DNA of 64,000 nt from Burkholderiales bacterium UBA4657 (GTDB lineage: Bacteria; Pseudomonadota; Gammaproteobacteria; Burkholderiales; Burkholderiaceae_E), in assembly GCA_002405475.1 (NCBI GenBank), contig DHLX01000039.1, positions 1 to 64,000 of the forward strand, in the 5' to 3' direction. The translations under genes and the position numbers were made by a program. Numbering within the stretch: the stretch's first letter is position 1; each line of letters opens with the position of its first letter. The notes under the pieces are model-generated. The model made no database searches. It was not told where the DNA came from and saw only the letters and a list, made by a program, of their open reading frames with translations. Of this stretch, positions 20,968 through 29,586 are shown one piece after another.

Positions 20968-23900
20968 TGCCATCATCGGTATCATCAGACAATTGATCAA
21001 GATAAAGCAATACCGCTTCCGCGTCGCAACTTTCTACCCATTGATAACAGCGTATCCATGTCAGATTATGTGAGTGGTCAGGTTCATCCTGGGCCCATTG
21101 CTGCAAGGCGTTATGAAGTCCTTGTAAATGCCCTAATTTTGCTGCTCGACGGAGTGCTAGCCGTATTGTTGCGGTGGGTGCGCGTTCAAAGGTTTTTCTA
21201 TCAACTTGAGGGCTATTATCGGATATGTTCGCCCGCGAAGAATAGTCTTCAACCCACTCAATTTGCAAATAACGTTCAAGCCAGTCAAGTAATTCACCTT
21301 CCAGTACGGGTTTGCCAATAAAACCCTGGACATCGTGCAATTGTAGTAAGCGAGGTTGATTTTCAAATACATTGGCCGAGACTATCAAAACAGGGCCAGA
21401 ATATCCGGCTTGACGTAATCTGTCCGCGGTAGTCCAGCCATCGGGGTCGTCCATAGTAAGGTCGAGTAGCACTGCATCTGGAGGTGATTCGACAACGCTG
21501 TTCAGGCATTCGCGGCCACTACCGGCCTCGCGCAAAATAAAACCTAAAGGCATCAGCATGGCGGCTAGTAATTGACGTTGAACTGGCTGATCGTCAACTA
21601 TCAGCAGGGTACGCCTTTCGCCAATGTAACCTCGGATACGCCATAGTGCACGATGACGTGGGTAGATTTCGGCCAGTGGAACTGCGATTTCTGGCAGATA
21701 CAGTCGTACGGCAAAGGTACTCCCTTGTCCTAAAGTGCTGTGGACTGTAATTTCACCCCCCATCAATTCAATGAGTAAATGAGTAATGGTTAAACCCAGA
21801 CCTGTTCCGGGGATATTTGACTGACGCCCCGCCTTGCTGCGTTCAAAAGGCAAAAAGATACGATCAAGATCTTCGGGAGGTATGCCAATTCCGGTATCAA
21901 TGACCTCGAAACGAGCGACTTCTCTGCGGTAGTCAAGATGCAAGGTCACGCCACCTGTGTGAGTAAAGCGTACGGCATTGCTGAGCAAGTTGATTAAAAC
22001 CTGGCGTAAACGCTTGGCATCGGTTTGCACATAGGTTGGTAATCGCCCGCTGCTTCTGAATTCGCAGCGTAAACCCTTGGCCTGTGCCTGTGGCGAAACC
22101 ATGTTCATTACCTCTTCCAGAAATGGCTCCAGGGCTAATGGCGCGCGTTCAAGCTGCAGCCGACCCGCCTCAATACGAGCCAGATCAAGCACTCCGTCGA
22201 TCAGTTCGGTCATGTGATGACCACTCCTGTCTATGGTGTCAAGAGCACGCTGGATGAGGTCGGGTTCTGATAAGTTTTTGCGCAAAATCTGGGTATAGCC
22301 AAGAATGCTGTTGAGGGGGGTTCTCAGCTCGTGCGTCAGACCAGCCACGTAGCGCGTTTTGGCTTGACTGGCTGATTCGGCAATGTTTTTGGCGCGTTGT
22401 AGTTCGGCGTCTGTACGTTGATGAGCGGTGATCTCGTTTTGCAGCAGCTGGTTTTGGCGGTCTGACTCTTCTTGAGCCATGCGCCGACTTTCACTGCTAA
22501 GCACGATCCACCAGCAGACTATGGCTGAAACCAGAAGCAGTACTGCGAAAGCCTTAATAAAGCCATTACGAAGTAGTTGATGTGAATTAATATCAATAGT
22601 ATCGACTGCACTTTGTTGCAGATAAATCAACACCAGAATAACCGCCAACAGTAATGCCATTGAGCCGAATAGCATGAGATAGTGTGCGATGGCAGTGTTG
22701 ATTTTGCGCGCCACAACAGCAGGCAGTAAACCCTCTAGTATTTGCCTTAGCTGATCAGTAGCGCGTGCATTCGATTTGCAACGGTCAAGACAGCGCGATT
22801 CCAGCGTGCAGCAGAGCGAACAGATTGGCGCGCTATAAGCCGGGCAATGTGCCATATCCTCGGATTCAAAGTGATTATGACAAACGCCACATTCAACGAT
22901 TTCGCCGGGTGACCACGGTTTCTTGTCAGCGCGGGCCAGGTAGTAGCGTGGCCCTATGGTTACGGCGAGAAAAACAGTGGTAGCGATTGCCAAACCCAGG
23001 GTCAAAAAAGGAGCAAATGGCTCGATCCAACTTCCGATTAAACCGCCATAAGCAAGCATGCCGACAGCAGCAGAAATAATCATAGCCCCAAAACCGACCG
23101 GGTTAATATCGAACAGATGTGCGCGTCGAAACTCTATGCCGGACGGCGATAACCCCAAAGGTTTATTGATGACCAGATCGGCAACCAATGCTCCAACCCA
23201 GGCAACACCAATAATGCTGAACCACCCCAATACCCGCTCAAGTGCCTGGAATACTCCAAGACTCATCAATAGCAGCGAAATTGCCACATTAAATACCAGC
23301 CAGACAACGCGCCCTGGGTGATGATGCGTTAATCGAGCAAAAAAATTAGACCAGGCCAGAGATCCAGCGTAGGCATTTGTGATATTGATTTTGACTTGTG
23401 ACACAATCACAAATAAGGCCATTGCGGTTAATGCCCAGAATGAATTTTCAAATACATAGCCAAAACCAGCAAGATACATTTGAGTTGGCTCTACGGCTTT
23501 CTCGGGGCTAATTTCCACTTGTAAGGCTAAAAAGGCTAAAAATGCTCCAGCAAGCATCTTGAGTGCGCCAGGAATTATCCAACCCGGACCCGCGATCAAT
23601 ACACCCGCCCACCAACGTACCCTGTTGCTTTGCGTACGTTCTGGCATAAAACGTAAAAAATCCACTTGTTCGCCAACCTGTACCACCAAAGCAAAAGCAG
23701 CAGTCGAGGCGATTCCAAATATCTGCCAGTTAAAGTCACTGTCGCCCGAAATACGACCGGCCAATTGTGTAAATTCCAGGAACAGCTGCGGGTCACGTAG
23801 GGCAACTGCGATGAATGGAGATACCAGTAATACCAGCCAAAGTGGCTGTGTCCACCATTGAATGCGGTTAATGACTGTAATGCCGTAGGTCACAAGAGGA

Positions 23901-24379
23901 ATAACCACCAGCGACGACAGTAAATAACAGAGCATGATTGGCCAGCCAAAATAAAGCTCGAGTGCCAGTGCCATTATTGCCGCTTCAATGGCAAAAAAAA
24001 TAAAAGTAAAGCTGGCGTAAATCAGTGAAGTGAGCGTCGAACCTAAATACCCGAATCCCGCGCCGCGGCTTAGCAGGTCCATATCTAGCCCATAGCGCGC
24101 GGCGTATACGCTGATGGGCCATGCGGTCAGGAAGGTGATCAGACTGACAGCCAAAATAGCCCACAAGGCATTCGTAAAGCCATAGCTGATCGCCATATAC
24201 CCGCCTATCGCTTCCAATGCCAGGAAAGAAACAGCACCAAAAGCCGTATTTGCGACTCGAAATTCACTCAGCTTACGAAACCCCCGCGGTGTGTAGCGTA
24301 ATGCGTAGTCCTCCAGGGTTTCGTCGGCGACCCAGGAATTGTAATTACGTCTAACAATTGAAATACGTTGCGTGTTCAT
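20960..24379 (-). CDS. NCS1-permease / hybrid sensor histidine kinase fusion
   Basis: A 1139-residue membrane protein. Residues about 1-480 form a full-length NCS1 (purine/cytosine/allantoin-type) permease with about twelve hydrophobic helices. Residues 497-534 hold eight cysteines (C-x2-C...C-x7-C-x2-CC-x5-C-x3-C), metal-site-like. Two more hydrophobic helices lie near 565-587 and 605-627, then a coiled coil. The kinase core has His683 (LTHELRTPLN), N-box LINLLSNAVRF, DTGIGIP and GTGLGL. A receiver follows with Asp973, then a helical tail. Inference: the permease part senses or carries an amide or nucleobase and signals to the coupled response regulator. ATG 24379 is used; a TTG further out is possible. 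It is divergent from the amide operon, which suggests a dedicated sensor. Confidence 0.9.
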   Translation of the reverse strand: MNTQRISIVRRNYNSWVADETLEDYALRYTPRGFRKLSEFRVANTAFGAVSFLALEAIGGYMAISYGFTNALWAILAVSLITFLTAWPISVYAARYGLDMDLLSRGAGFGYLGSTLTSLIYASFTFIFFAIEAAIMALALELYFGWPIMLCYLLSSLVVIPLVTYGITVINRIQWWTQPLWLVLLVSPFIAVALRDPQLFLEFTQLAGRISGDSDFNWQIFGIASTAAFALVVQVGEQVDFLRFMPERTQSNRVRWWAGVLIAGPGWIIPGALKMLAGAFLAFLALQVEISPEKAVEPTQMYLAGFGYVFENSFWALTAMALFVIVSQVKINITNAYAGSLAWSNFFARLTHHHPGRVVWLVFNVAISLLLMSLGVFQALERVLGWFSIIGVAWVGALVADLVINKPLGLSPSGIEFRRAHLFDINPVGFGAMIISAAVGMLAYGGLIGSWIEPFAPFLTLGLAIATTVFLAVTIGPRYYLARADKKPWSPGEIVECGVCHNHFESEDMAHCPAYSAPICSLCCTLESRCLDRCKSNARATDQLRQILEGLLPAVVARKINTAIAHYLMLFGSMALLLAVILVLIYLQQSAVDTIDINSHQLLRNGFIKAFAVLLLVSAIVCWWIVLSSESRRMAQEESDRQNQLLQNEITAHQRTDAELQRAKNIAESASQAKTRYVAGLTHELRTPLNSILGYTQILRKNLSEPDLIQRALDTIDRSGHHMTELIDGVLDLARIEAGRLQLERAPLALEPFLEEVMNMVSPQAQAKGLRCEFRSSGRLPTYVQTDAKRLRQVLINLLSNAVRFTHTGGVTLHLDYRREVARFEVIDTGIGIPPEDLDRIFLPFERSKAGRQSNIPGTGLGLTITHLLIELMGGEITVHSTLGQGSTFAVRLYLPEIAVPLAEIYPRHRALWRIRGYIGERRTLLIVDDQPVQRQLLAAMLMPLGFILREAGSGRECLNSVVESPPDAVLLDLTMDDPDGWTTADRLRQAGYSGPVLIVSANVFENQPRLLQLHDVQGFIGKPVLEGELLDWLERYLQIEWVEDYSSRANISDNSPQVDRKTFERAPTATIRLALRRAAKLGHLQGLHNALQQWAQDEPDHSHNLTWIRCYQWVESCDAEAVLLYLDQLSDDTDDGNE

Positions 24380-24451
24380 GGCCAAATAAATTATTAGCAA
24401 GAATTGATCCAGCCTACTTTAACTTGGTTTATAGCGCTTGGGTGGCCGCAG

Positions 24452-24467
24452 TACGTCAAACGACGTA
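24452..24467. promoter_or_regulatory. Inverted repeat TACGTC-N4-GACGTA, candidate response-regulator operator
   Basis: A perfect 6-4-6 inverted repeat in the 205-base divergent gap between the sensor kinase and the amide-binding-protein gene. It ends one base before TTGAAA (24468-24473), a possible -35 of the amide operon, which is a typical activator position. NarL/LuxR-type regulators bind such short inverted repeats. The -10 is weak, as expected for an activated promoter. Confidence 0.45.
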
Positions 24468-24584
24468 TTGAAAAGAATCTCTCTGGAGAACACGATAGAA
24501 CCGGAACAGCGCTGCAATTTCGAGGTAACAAAAGTTTTTCTGGGCAGCCGAGATTTTCTTACCACTACCGCCAGGAGTTCGATT

Positions 24585-25853
24585 ATGCAAGATCAAGATC
24601 CGAAGTTTGGAATTTTTTCACCATCGCGCCGCCTTGTTCTACAGGGCTTGTCTGCCTTACCTTTTGCCAGTACTCCGATGTTGGCGCAGGCTCAGGGAAA
24701 AGCACCACCAACGGCGCAGGTTAATACCACCAGGCTGGCGGTCACTGATACAGAGGTAACGGTGGGTCAGTTGCACTCTGCTACTGGAACCATGGCAATC
24801 TCGGAAACTGGCTCAATTCAGGCTGAGCAATTAGCCATTGATCAAATCAATGCCCTGGGTGGGGTGCTAGGCCGAAGAATAAAAGTTATTAAGGAGGATG
24901 GTGCTTCTGACTGGCCAACATTTGCCGAAAAGTCGAAAAAACTTCTTGTTAATGACCGTGTTGCCGCAGTGTTTGGGTGCTGGACTTCGGCATCACGGAA
25001 AGCGGTATTGCCAATTTTTGAAAAAGAAAATGGCATGCTGTATTACCCGACTTTTTACGAGGGACTGGAACAATCTAAAAACGTGATTTATACCGGTCAA
25101 GAGGCAACGCAACAAATATTATGGGGGTTAGATTGGGCGGCTAAAGAGAAAAAAGCTAAAAGTTTTTTCCTGATTGGCTCTGACTATATCTGGCCACGCA
25201 CCTCTAATAAAATCGCCCGCGCCCACATTGAGCGCGTCGCAAAATTAGGCAGGGTGGTGGGTGAAGAATATTATCCACTCGGGCACACCAATTTCAATTC
25301 ACTAATAAACAAGATTAAAGTTGCCAAACCCGACTGTATTTACGCCATTGTGGTAGGTGGTTCCAACGTCGCTTTCTACAAGCAATTGAAGGCCGCCGGC
25401 ATAACCGCTGACAAGCAATTTTTATTAACGATTTCAGTAACTGAAGACGAGTTGCTCGGTATTGGTGGCGAAAATACCACCGGCTTTTATGCCTGCATGA
25501 AATATTTCCAGTCGCTAGATAACCCGAATAACAAAAAATTTGTCGATGCATTCAAGGCTAAATATGGCCCCAAAGCTGTAATTGGTGATGTTACCCAGGC
25601 AGCTTATCTTGGTCCATGGCTATGGAAAATGGCGGTTGAAAAAGCGGGCAGCTTTGATGTCAGCAAAGTCGCAGCAGCATCGCCTGGTATTGAATTCAAA
25701 GACGCTCCCGAAGGTTACGTGAAGATTCATCCCAATCATCATTTGTGGAGCAAGGCGCGTATTGGTCAGATGCAAGCTAATGGTCAATTCAAGGTGATTG
25801 CCGAATCTCCTAATTTGATCGAACCTAACCCGTTCCCCAAGGGTTACCAGTGA
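24585..25853 (+). CDS. Amide/urea-type ABC transporter substrate-binding protein (FmdD/UrtA-like)
   Basis: Periplasmic Leu/Ile/Val-fold binding protein, 422 residues. It carries a twin-arginine signal: SPSRRLVLQGLSALPFA, then a possible cleavage after AQA. The mature part has TVGQLHSATGTMAISETGSIQAEQLAIDQINALGGVLGR, the opening of the UrtA/AmiC/FmdD group. Start ATG 24585 is chosen for the AGGAG nine bases upstream; an upstream in-frame ATG at 24438 has none. It is the first gene of a plus-strand operon of five transporter genes plus fmdA and fmdB, so short amides or urea are the likely ligands. Confidence 0.9.
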   Translation: MQDQDPKFGIFSPSRRLVLQGLSALPFASTPMLAQAQGKAPPTAQVNTTRLAVTDTEVTVGQLHSATGTMAISETGSIQAEQLAIDQINALGGVLGRRIKVIKEDGASDWPTFAEKSKKLLVNDRVAAVFGCWTSASRKAVLPIFEKENGMLYYPTFYEGLEQSKNVIYTGQEATQQILWGLDWAAKEKKAKSFFLIGSDYIWPRTSNKIARAHIERVAKLGRVVGEEYYPLGHTNFNSLINKIKVAKPDCIYAIVVGGSNVAFYKQLKAAGITADKQFLLTISVTEDELLGIGGENTTGFYACMKYFQSLDNPNNKKFVDAFKAKYGPKAVIGDVTQAAYLGPWLWKMAVEKAGSFDVSKVAAASPGIEFKDAPEGYVKIHPNHHLWSKARIGQMQANGQFKVIAESPNLIEPNPFPKGYQ

Positions 25854-25965
25854 AGTTGGATGACTGGAAAAGTACTAAAACCAGGTTTGCCCTCTGCCGG
25901 TTTGTCGATCAGTGTGTTGAACAGATCGTCAGAGGGAGCTGAGCTTTTTCTCGAAGGAGCCGTTC

Positions 25966-26880
25966 GTGTCATTTTCTGAAATGTTCAACATTGGCTTGAT
26001 GCAAGGCTTTGCTGGACTGAGCCTGTTTTCGGTTTTGCTGCTAATGGGGCTTGGTTTGGCCATTATTTTTGGTCAAATGGGTGTCATTAACATGGCGCAT
26101 GGTGAGTTTATGACGATCGGCGCCTATACGATATTTTTAATGTCAAGTCTGACCGAGACGTTCGCTCCAGGCCTGATGCGTGTTTACTTCCCAGTTGCCA
26201 TTGTTATCGCTTTTGGTCTGGCTTTTGCGGCAGGTTGGCTCGTAGAGTGGGCATTCATTAGACATCTTTACCGCCGTCCATTAGACACCTTGCTTGCCAC
26301 GTGGGGGTTATCGCTTGGCATGCAGCAGATATTTCGCTCAACGTTTGGTGCCAAAGAAGTTAGCCCGACATTACCAGAGTGGCTCATGGGGTCGTGGTCT
26401 CCTGCTCCCGGCATCGATATACCAATAAATGGCCTATTTGTTCTGACCTTGACTTTTATCGTTACTGCCGGGGTTCTGCTTGCATTATACCGCTCACGCT
26501 GGGGGCTGCGAGTACGCGCTACCGTATCTAACCGAGCTATGGCGAATGCAACTGGTATCAACACACGCCAAGTTGACAGAATGACTTTTGCCATCGGATG
26601 CGGGGTAGCCGGCATCGCAGGAGCAGCCTTTACCACAATAGGATCGACCGGCCCGACTAGTGGCTCGCTATACATAGTCGATGCATTCCTGGTGGTCACA
26701 TTTGGAGGAGCGGCCAGCTTGCTTGGCACCATTGCATCAGCTTTCGGTATAGCGCAAACGCAGTCAATTGCCGAATTTTTTATGACAGGCTCGATGGCCA
26801 AAGTACTGACTTTGATGACCGTAGTAATAATTTTGATGTTGCGTCCACAAGGTTTGTTTGTTGCCAAAGTACGTCGTTGA
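25966..26880 (+). CDS. Branched-chain/amide ABC transporter permease (FmdE/UrtB/LivH-like)
   Basis: Inner-membrane permease of 304 residues. It has the LivH-type segment LAIIFGQMGVINMAHGEFMTIGAYT near residue 30 and YRSRWGLRVRATVSNRAMANATGIN in the cytoplasmic loop. The start is GTG 25966, supported by GAAGGAG at good spacing. It lies 112 bases after the binding protein gene, with nothing recognisable in between. It pairs with the permease at 26899-28098. Confidence 0.9.
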   Translation: MSFSEMFNIGLMQGFAGLSLFSVLLLMGLGLAIIFGQMGVINMAHGEFMTIGAYTIFLMSSLTETFAPGLMRVYFPVAIVIAFGLAFAAGWLVEWAFIRHLYRRPLDTLLATWGLSLGMQQIFRSTFGAKEVSPTLPEWLMGSWSPAPGIDIPINGLFVLTLTFIVTAGVLLALYRSRWGLRVRATVSNRAMANATGINTRQVDRMTFAIGCGVAGIAGAAFTTIGSTGPTSGSLYIVDAFLVVTFGGAASLLGTIASAFGIAQTQSIAEFFMTGSMAKVLTLMTVVIILMLRPQGLFVAKVRR

Positions 26881-26898
26881 GTATCAAGGGGAAGCTAG

Positions 26899-28098
26899 AT
26901 GATTCCGATTAAAAAATGGGCAGAAAATTATGGCATTGCCGGGGTTTTGCTGTTGATGATTTTATTGGCAGTGATATTTCCATTGGTATTGGATACTTTT
27001 CGCCTTAACTTGATGGGCAAATATTTAAGCTATGCGTTTGTTGCGCTGGGACTGGTTATGTTGTGGGGTTATGGCGGAGTTCTGAGTTTAGGTCAAGGAG
27101 TTTTTTTTGGTTTGGGTGGCTATGCCATGGCCATGTTTCTTAAGCTGGAGGCTTCCGATATTGAAAGTACCAAAATACAGTCTACTCCGGGGATCCCGGA
27201 TTTCATGGACTGGAATCAGCTGACCTCATTACCACTATGGTGGGAGCCATTTCGCTATTTCCCTTCCACAATCCTGATCATATTGACTGTACCGATGCTA
27301 CTTGCATTTGTTATTGGCTACGCCATGTTCAAGCGCCGTGTTGGCGGAGTCTATTTCGCCATTATTACTCAAGCGGTAGCTTTGATATTGACTGTACTAA
27401 TCATCGGCCAGCAAGGTTATACAGGCGGAGTCAATGGAATTACTGATCTGAAGACTTTATTGGGCTGGGATATACGTACCGATAGCGCGAAACTCATTCT
27501 GTATTATGTCAATGTCGCTTTATTACTTGCTGCAATAGTTTTATGTCTGTGGATACAGCGTAGTAAATTGGGCATTTTGCTTCTGGCTATGCGCGACAAG
27601 GAAGACCGGGTCCGGTTTTCAGGTTACGACGTGGCTATGTTTCGTGTCTTCACTTTCTGTCTGGCTGCCATGCTATCGGCCATAGGCGGCGCCATGTTTG
27701 CCTTGCAAGTCGGTTTCATGTCACCTTCTCTGGTAGGTATCGTGCCGAGTATTGAAATGGTGATTTTTGCGGCAGTCGGTGGTCGCATGTCACTCGTTGG
27801 TGCAGTTTATGGCACCGTATTGGTCAGTGTTGGGAAAACCTATTTTTCTGAGAGCGCTCCAGATCTGTGGCTATTTCTAATGGCAGCACTCTATATTGGT
27901 GTGGTCATGGTGATGCCTGACGGATTGGCGGGGCTTTATCAAAATCGCCTTAAGCCGTGGTTCCTTGCTTGCTGGCAGGGCTGGATTATTCGAACAAAAA
28001 AATCAATAAGCTCACGCAATGTGGTCGAACAGAGTGAAACAAAAGAAAACAACGGGCTGATACAGATAAAAACTGTCAAGGAAGGAATTTCGGCATGA
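26899..28098 (+). CDS. Branched-chain/amide ABC transporter permease (FmdF/UrtC/LivM-like)
   Basis: Second permease, 399 residues. LivM-type hallmarks are WGYGGVLSLGQGVFFGLGGYAMAMFLK near residue 55 and VGGVYFAIITQAVALILT near residue 150. It has a longer polar C-terminal tail (about 40 residues, rich in Lys and Ser) than LivM. It overlaps the ATPase gene by four bases (ATGA). AAGGGGAAG precedes the start. Confidence 0.9.
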   Translation: MIPIKKWAENYGIAGVLLLMILLAVIFPLVLDTFRLNLMGKYLSYAFVALGLVMLWGYGGVLSLGQGVFFGLGGYAMAMFLKLEASDIESTKIQSTPGIPDFMDWNQLTSLPLWWEPFRYFPSTILIILTVPMLLAFVIGYAMFKRRVGGVYFAIITQAVALILTVLIIGQQGYTGGVNGITDLKTLLGWDIRTDSAKLILYYVNVALLLAAIVLCLWIQRSKLGILLLAMRDKEDRVRFSGYDVAMFRVFTFCLAAMLSAIGGAMFALQVGFMSPSLVGIVPSIEMVIFAAVGGRMSLVGAVYGTVLVSVGKTYFSESAPDLWLFLMAALYIGVVMVMPDGLAGLYQNRLKPWFLACWQGWIIRTKKSISSRNVVEQSETKENNGLIQIKTVKEGISA

Positions 28099-28838
28099 GT
28101 AATACCGATTTTGTTTTGGCAGTTGAAGACCTGACGGTTTCTTTTGACGGATTTAAAGCCATTGATGGGCTGAACTTGTATGTAGACAAAAATGAATTGC
28201 GCGTCATCATCGGCCCCAATGGCGCTGGAAAAACCACCTTATTGGATTTGATTTGTGGCAAGACTCGCGCTAGTGCGGGAAGCATCAAATTCAAGAATAC
28301 TGAGATGACACGATTGGCCGAATATGAAATTGTCCGACATGGGGTAGGGCGCAAGTTCCAAACCCCTTCGATTTACGAAAATCTGACTGTCATAGAAAAC
28401 CTTGAAGTTTCCTATCCCCAGGGGCGTAGCATTTTCGGTGCATTAACTTTTAAACGCAGCAAAGCGCTGAATGAATGTGTTCTGAGTGTGGCGAAAGAAA
28501 TTGGTTTGTTGGAGCAACTTGAGCTTGAAGCGGGGCTGTTGTCACATGGCCAGAAACAGTGGCTGGAGATTGGAATGCTGTTGATGCAACAGCCAGAGTT
28601 GCTCTTGCTGGATGAGCCTATAGCCGGTATGAGTGTGCGTGAGCGCGAGCTGACTGCTGAGCTGCTGGAACGTATCTGTAAAGGTCGTTCCGTTATTGTT
28701 ATTGAGCATGACATGGAATTCGTTAAGCGCATTGCTCACAAGGTAACGGTGATGCATCAAGGAAAAATTCTGGCTGAAGGTTCAATGGATCAGGTTCAAT
28801 CTGACCCTAAAGTTATTGATGTTTATATTGGGCATTGA
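28095..28838 (+). CDS. Amide/urea ABC transporter ATP-binding protein (UrtD/LivG-like)
   Basis: ATPase of 247 residues. Walker A is GPNGAGKTTLLD near 40-50, Q-loop GVGRKFQTPSIYENLTVIENL, signature LSHGQKQWLEIGMLL and Walker B LLLLDEPIAGMS. The LSHGQKQWLEIG wording is characteristic of UrtD rather than LivG. That supports urea or short amides over amino acids as cargo. Confidence 0.92.
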   Translation: MSNTDFVLAVEDLTVSFDGFKAIDGLNLYVDKNELRVIIGPNGAGKTTLLDLICGKTRASAGSIKFKNTEMTRLAEYEIVRHGVGRKFQTPSIYENLTVIENLEVSYPQGRSIFGALTFKRSKALNECVLSVAKEIGLLEQLELEAGLLSHGQKQWLEIGMLLMQQPELLLLDEPIAGMSVRERELTAELLERICKGRSVIVIEHDMEFVKRIAHKVTVMHQGKILAEGSMDQVQSDPKVIDVYIGH

Positions 28839-28850
28839 AGGAAAGTCACT

Positions 28851-29540
28851 ATGCTGAAGGTTCAGAATTTACATGTCAGTTATGGCCAGAGTGAAGCTTT
28901 ACATGGAATAAGTTTTAGCGCCGGAAAAAATGAAACGATTGCAATTATGGGGCGCAATGGTATGGGTAAAACTACCCTGTTCAAATCTCTCATCGGCATG
29001 TTGCCAATTAAATCAGGAAGTCTGACAGTAGATGGTCGGGAATTAACGGCACTTGAGAGTTATCAGCGTGTTGCTCATGGCGTTGCATTTGTACCCCAGG
29101 GGCGCTTGATTTTTCCAACATTAACAGTTCTGGAAAACATTCAGACGGGTTTGGAAAACTCGCGAGATCAGCGTGTACCAGATGATATTTACGCTTTATT
29201 TCCTGTTTTATGGGATATGCGCGAGCGTAAAGGCGGAAATTTGTCCGGCGGGCAACAACAACAATTGGCAATAGCACGTGCGCTGGTGACCAATCCCAAA
29301 GTGCTGCTATTGGATGAACCGACCGAAGGGATTCAGCCGTCCATCATCAAAGACATTGCCAAAGCGCTGAAGGAGATTCGTAAATTGCGTGAGATCACCA
29401 TTGTGGTGTCTGAGCAAGTTTTAGCCTTTGCACTGGATGTGGCTGATCGTTTGCTAGTGATGGAAGGAGGGCATTTGGTTCATGAAAGTGCGCGCAAAGA
29501 CATCGATCCGGGGCGTATCAAGCAGTACCTTTCCATCTAA
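28851..29540 (+). CDS. Amide/urea ABC transporter ATP-binding protein (UrtE/LivF-like)
   Basis: Second ATPase, 229 residues. Walker A is GRNGMGKTTLFKSL, as in UrtE; then VAFVPQGRLIFPTLTVLENI, signature LSGGQQQQLAIARAL, and Walker B VLLLDEPTEGIQPSII. These match UrtE/FmdC-type subunits closely. It lies 12 bases after the UrtD-like gene and is followed by fmdA after a 46-base gap containing a T-run but no hairpin. Confidence 0.92.
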   Translation: MLKVQNLHVSYGQSEALHGISFSAGKNETIAIMGRNGMGKTTLFKSLIGMLPIKSGSLTVDGRELTALESYQRVAHGVAFVPQGRLIFPTLTVLENIQTGLENSRDQRVPDDIYALFPVLWDMRERKGGNLSGGQQQQLAIARALVTNPKVLLLDEPTEGIQPSIIKDIAKALKEIRKLREITIVVSEQVLAFALDVADRLLVMEGGHLVHESARKDIDPGRIKQYLSI

Positions 29541-29586
29541 GTCGCGATAGCTGTTTTTTTTACCTATTAATTTACAGGAGCACATG

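Noticed and set aside
20960..24379. The permease-kinase fusion as an assembly or sequencing artefact
   Set aside because: The frame is continuous, with coherent codon use, a linker with its own helices and an eight-base overlap with its regulator. A chance join of two genes is unlikely.
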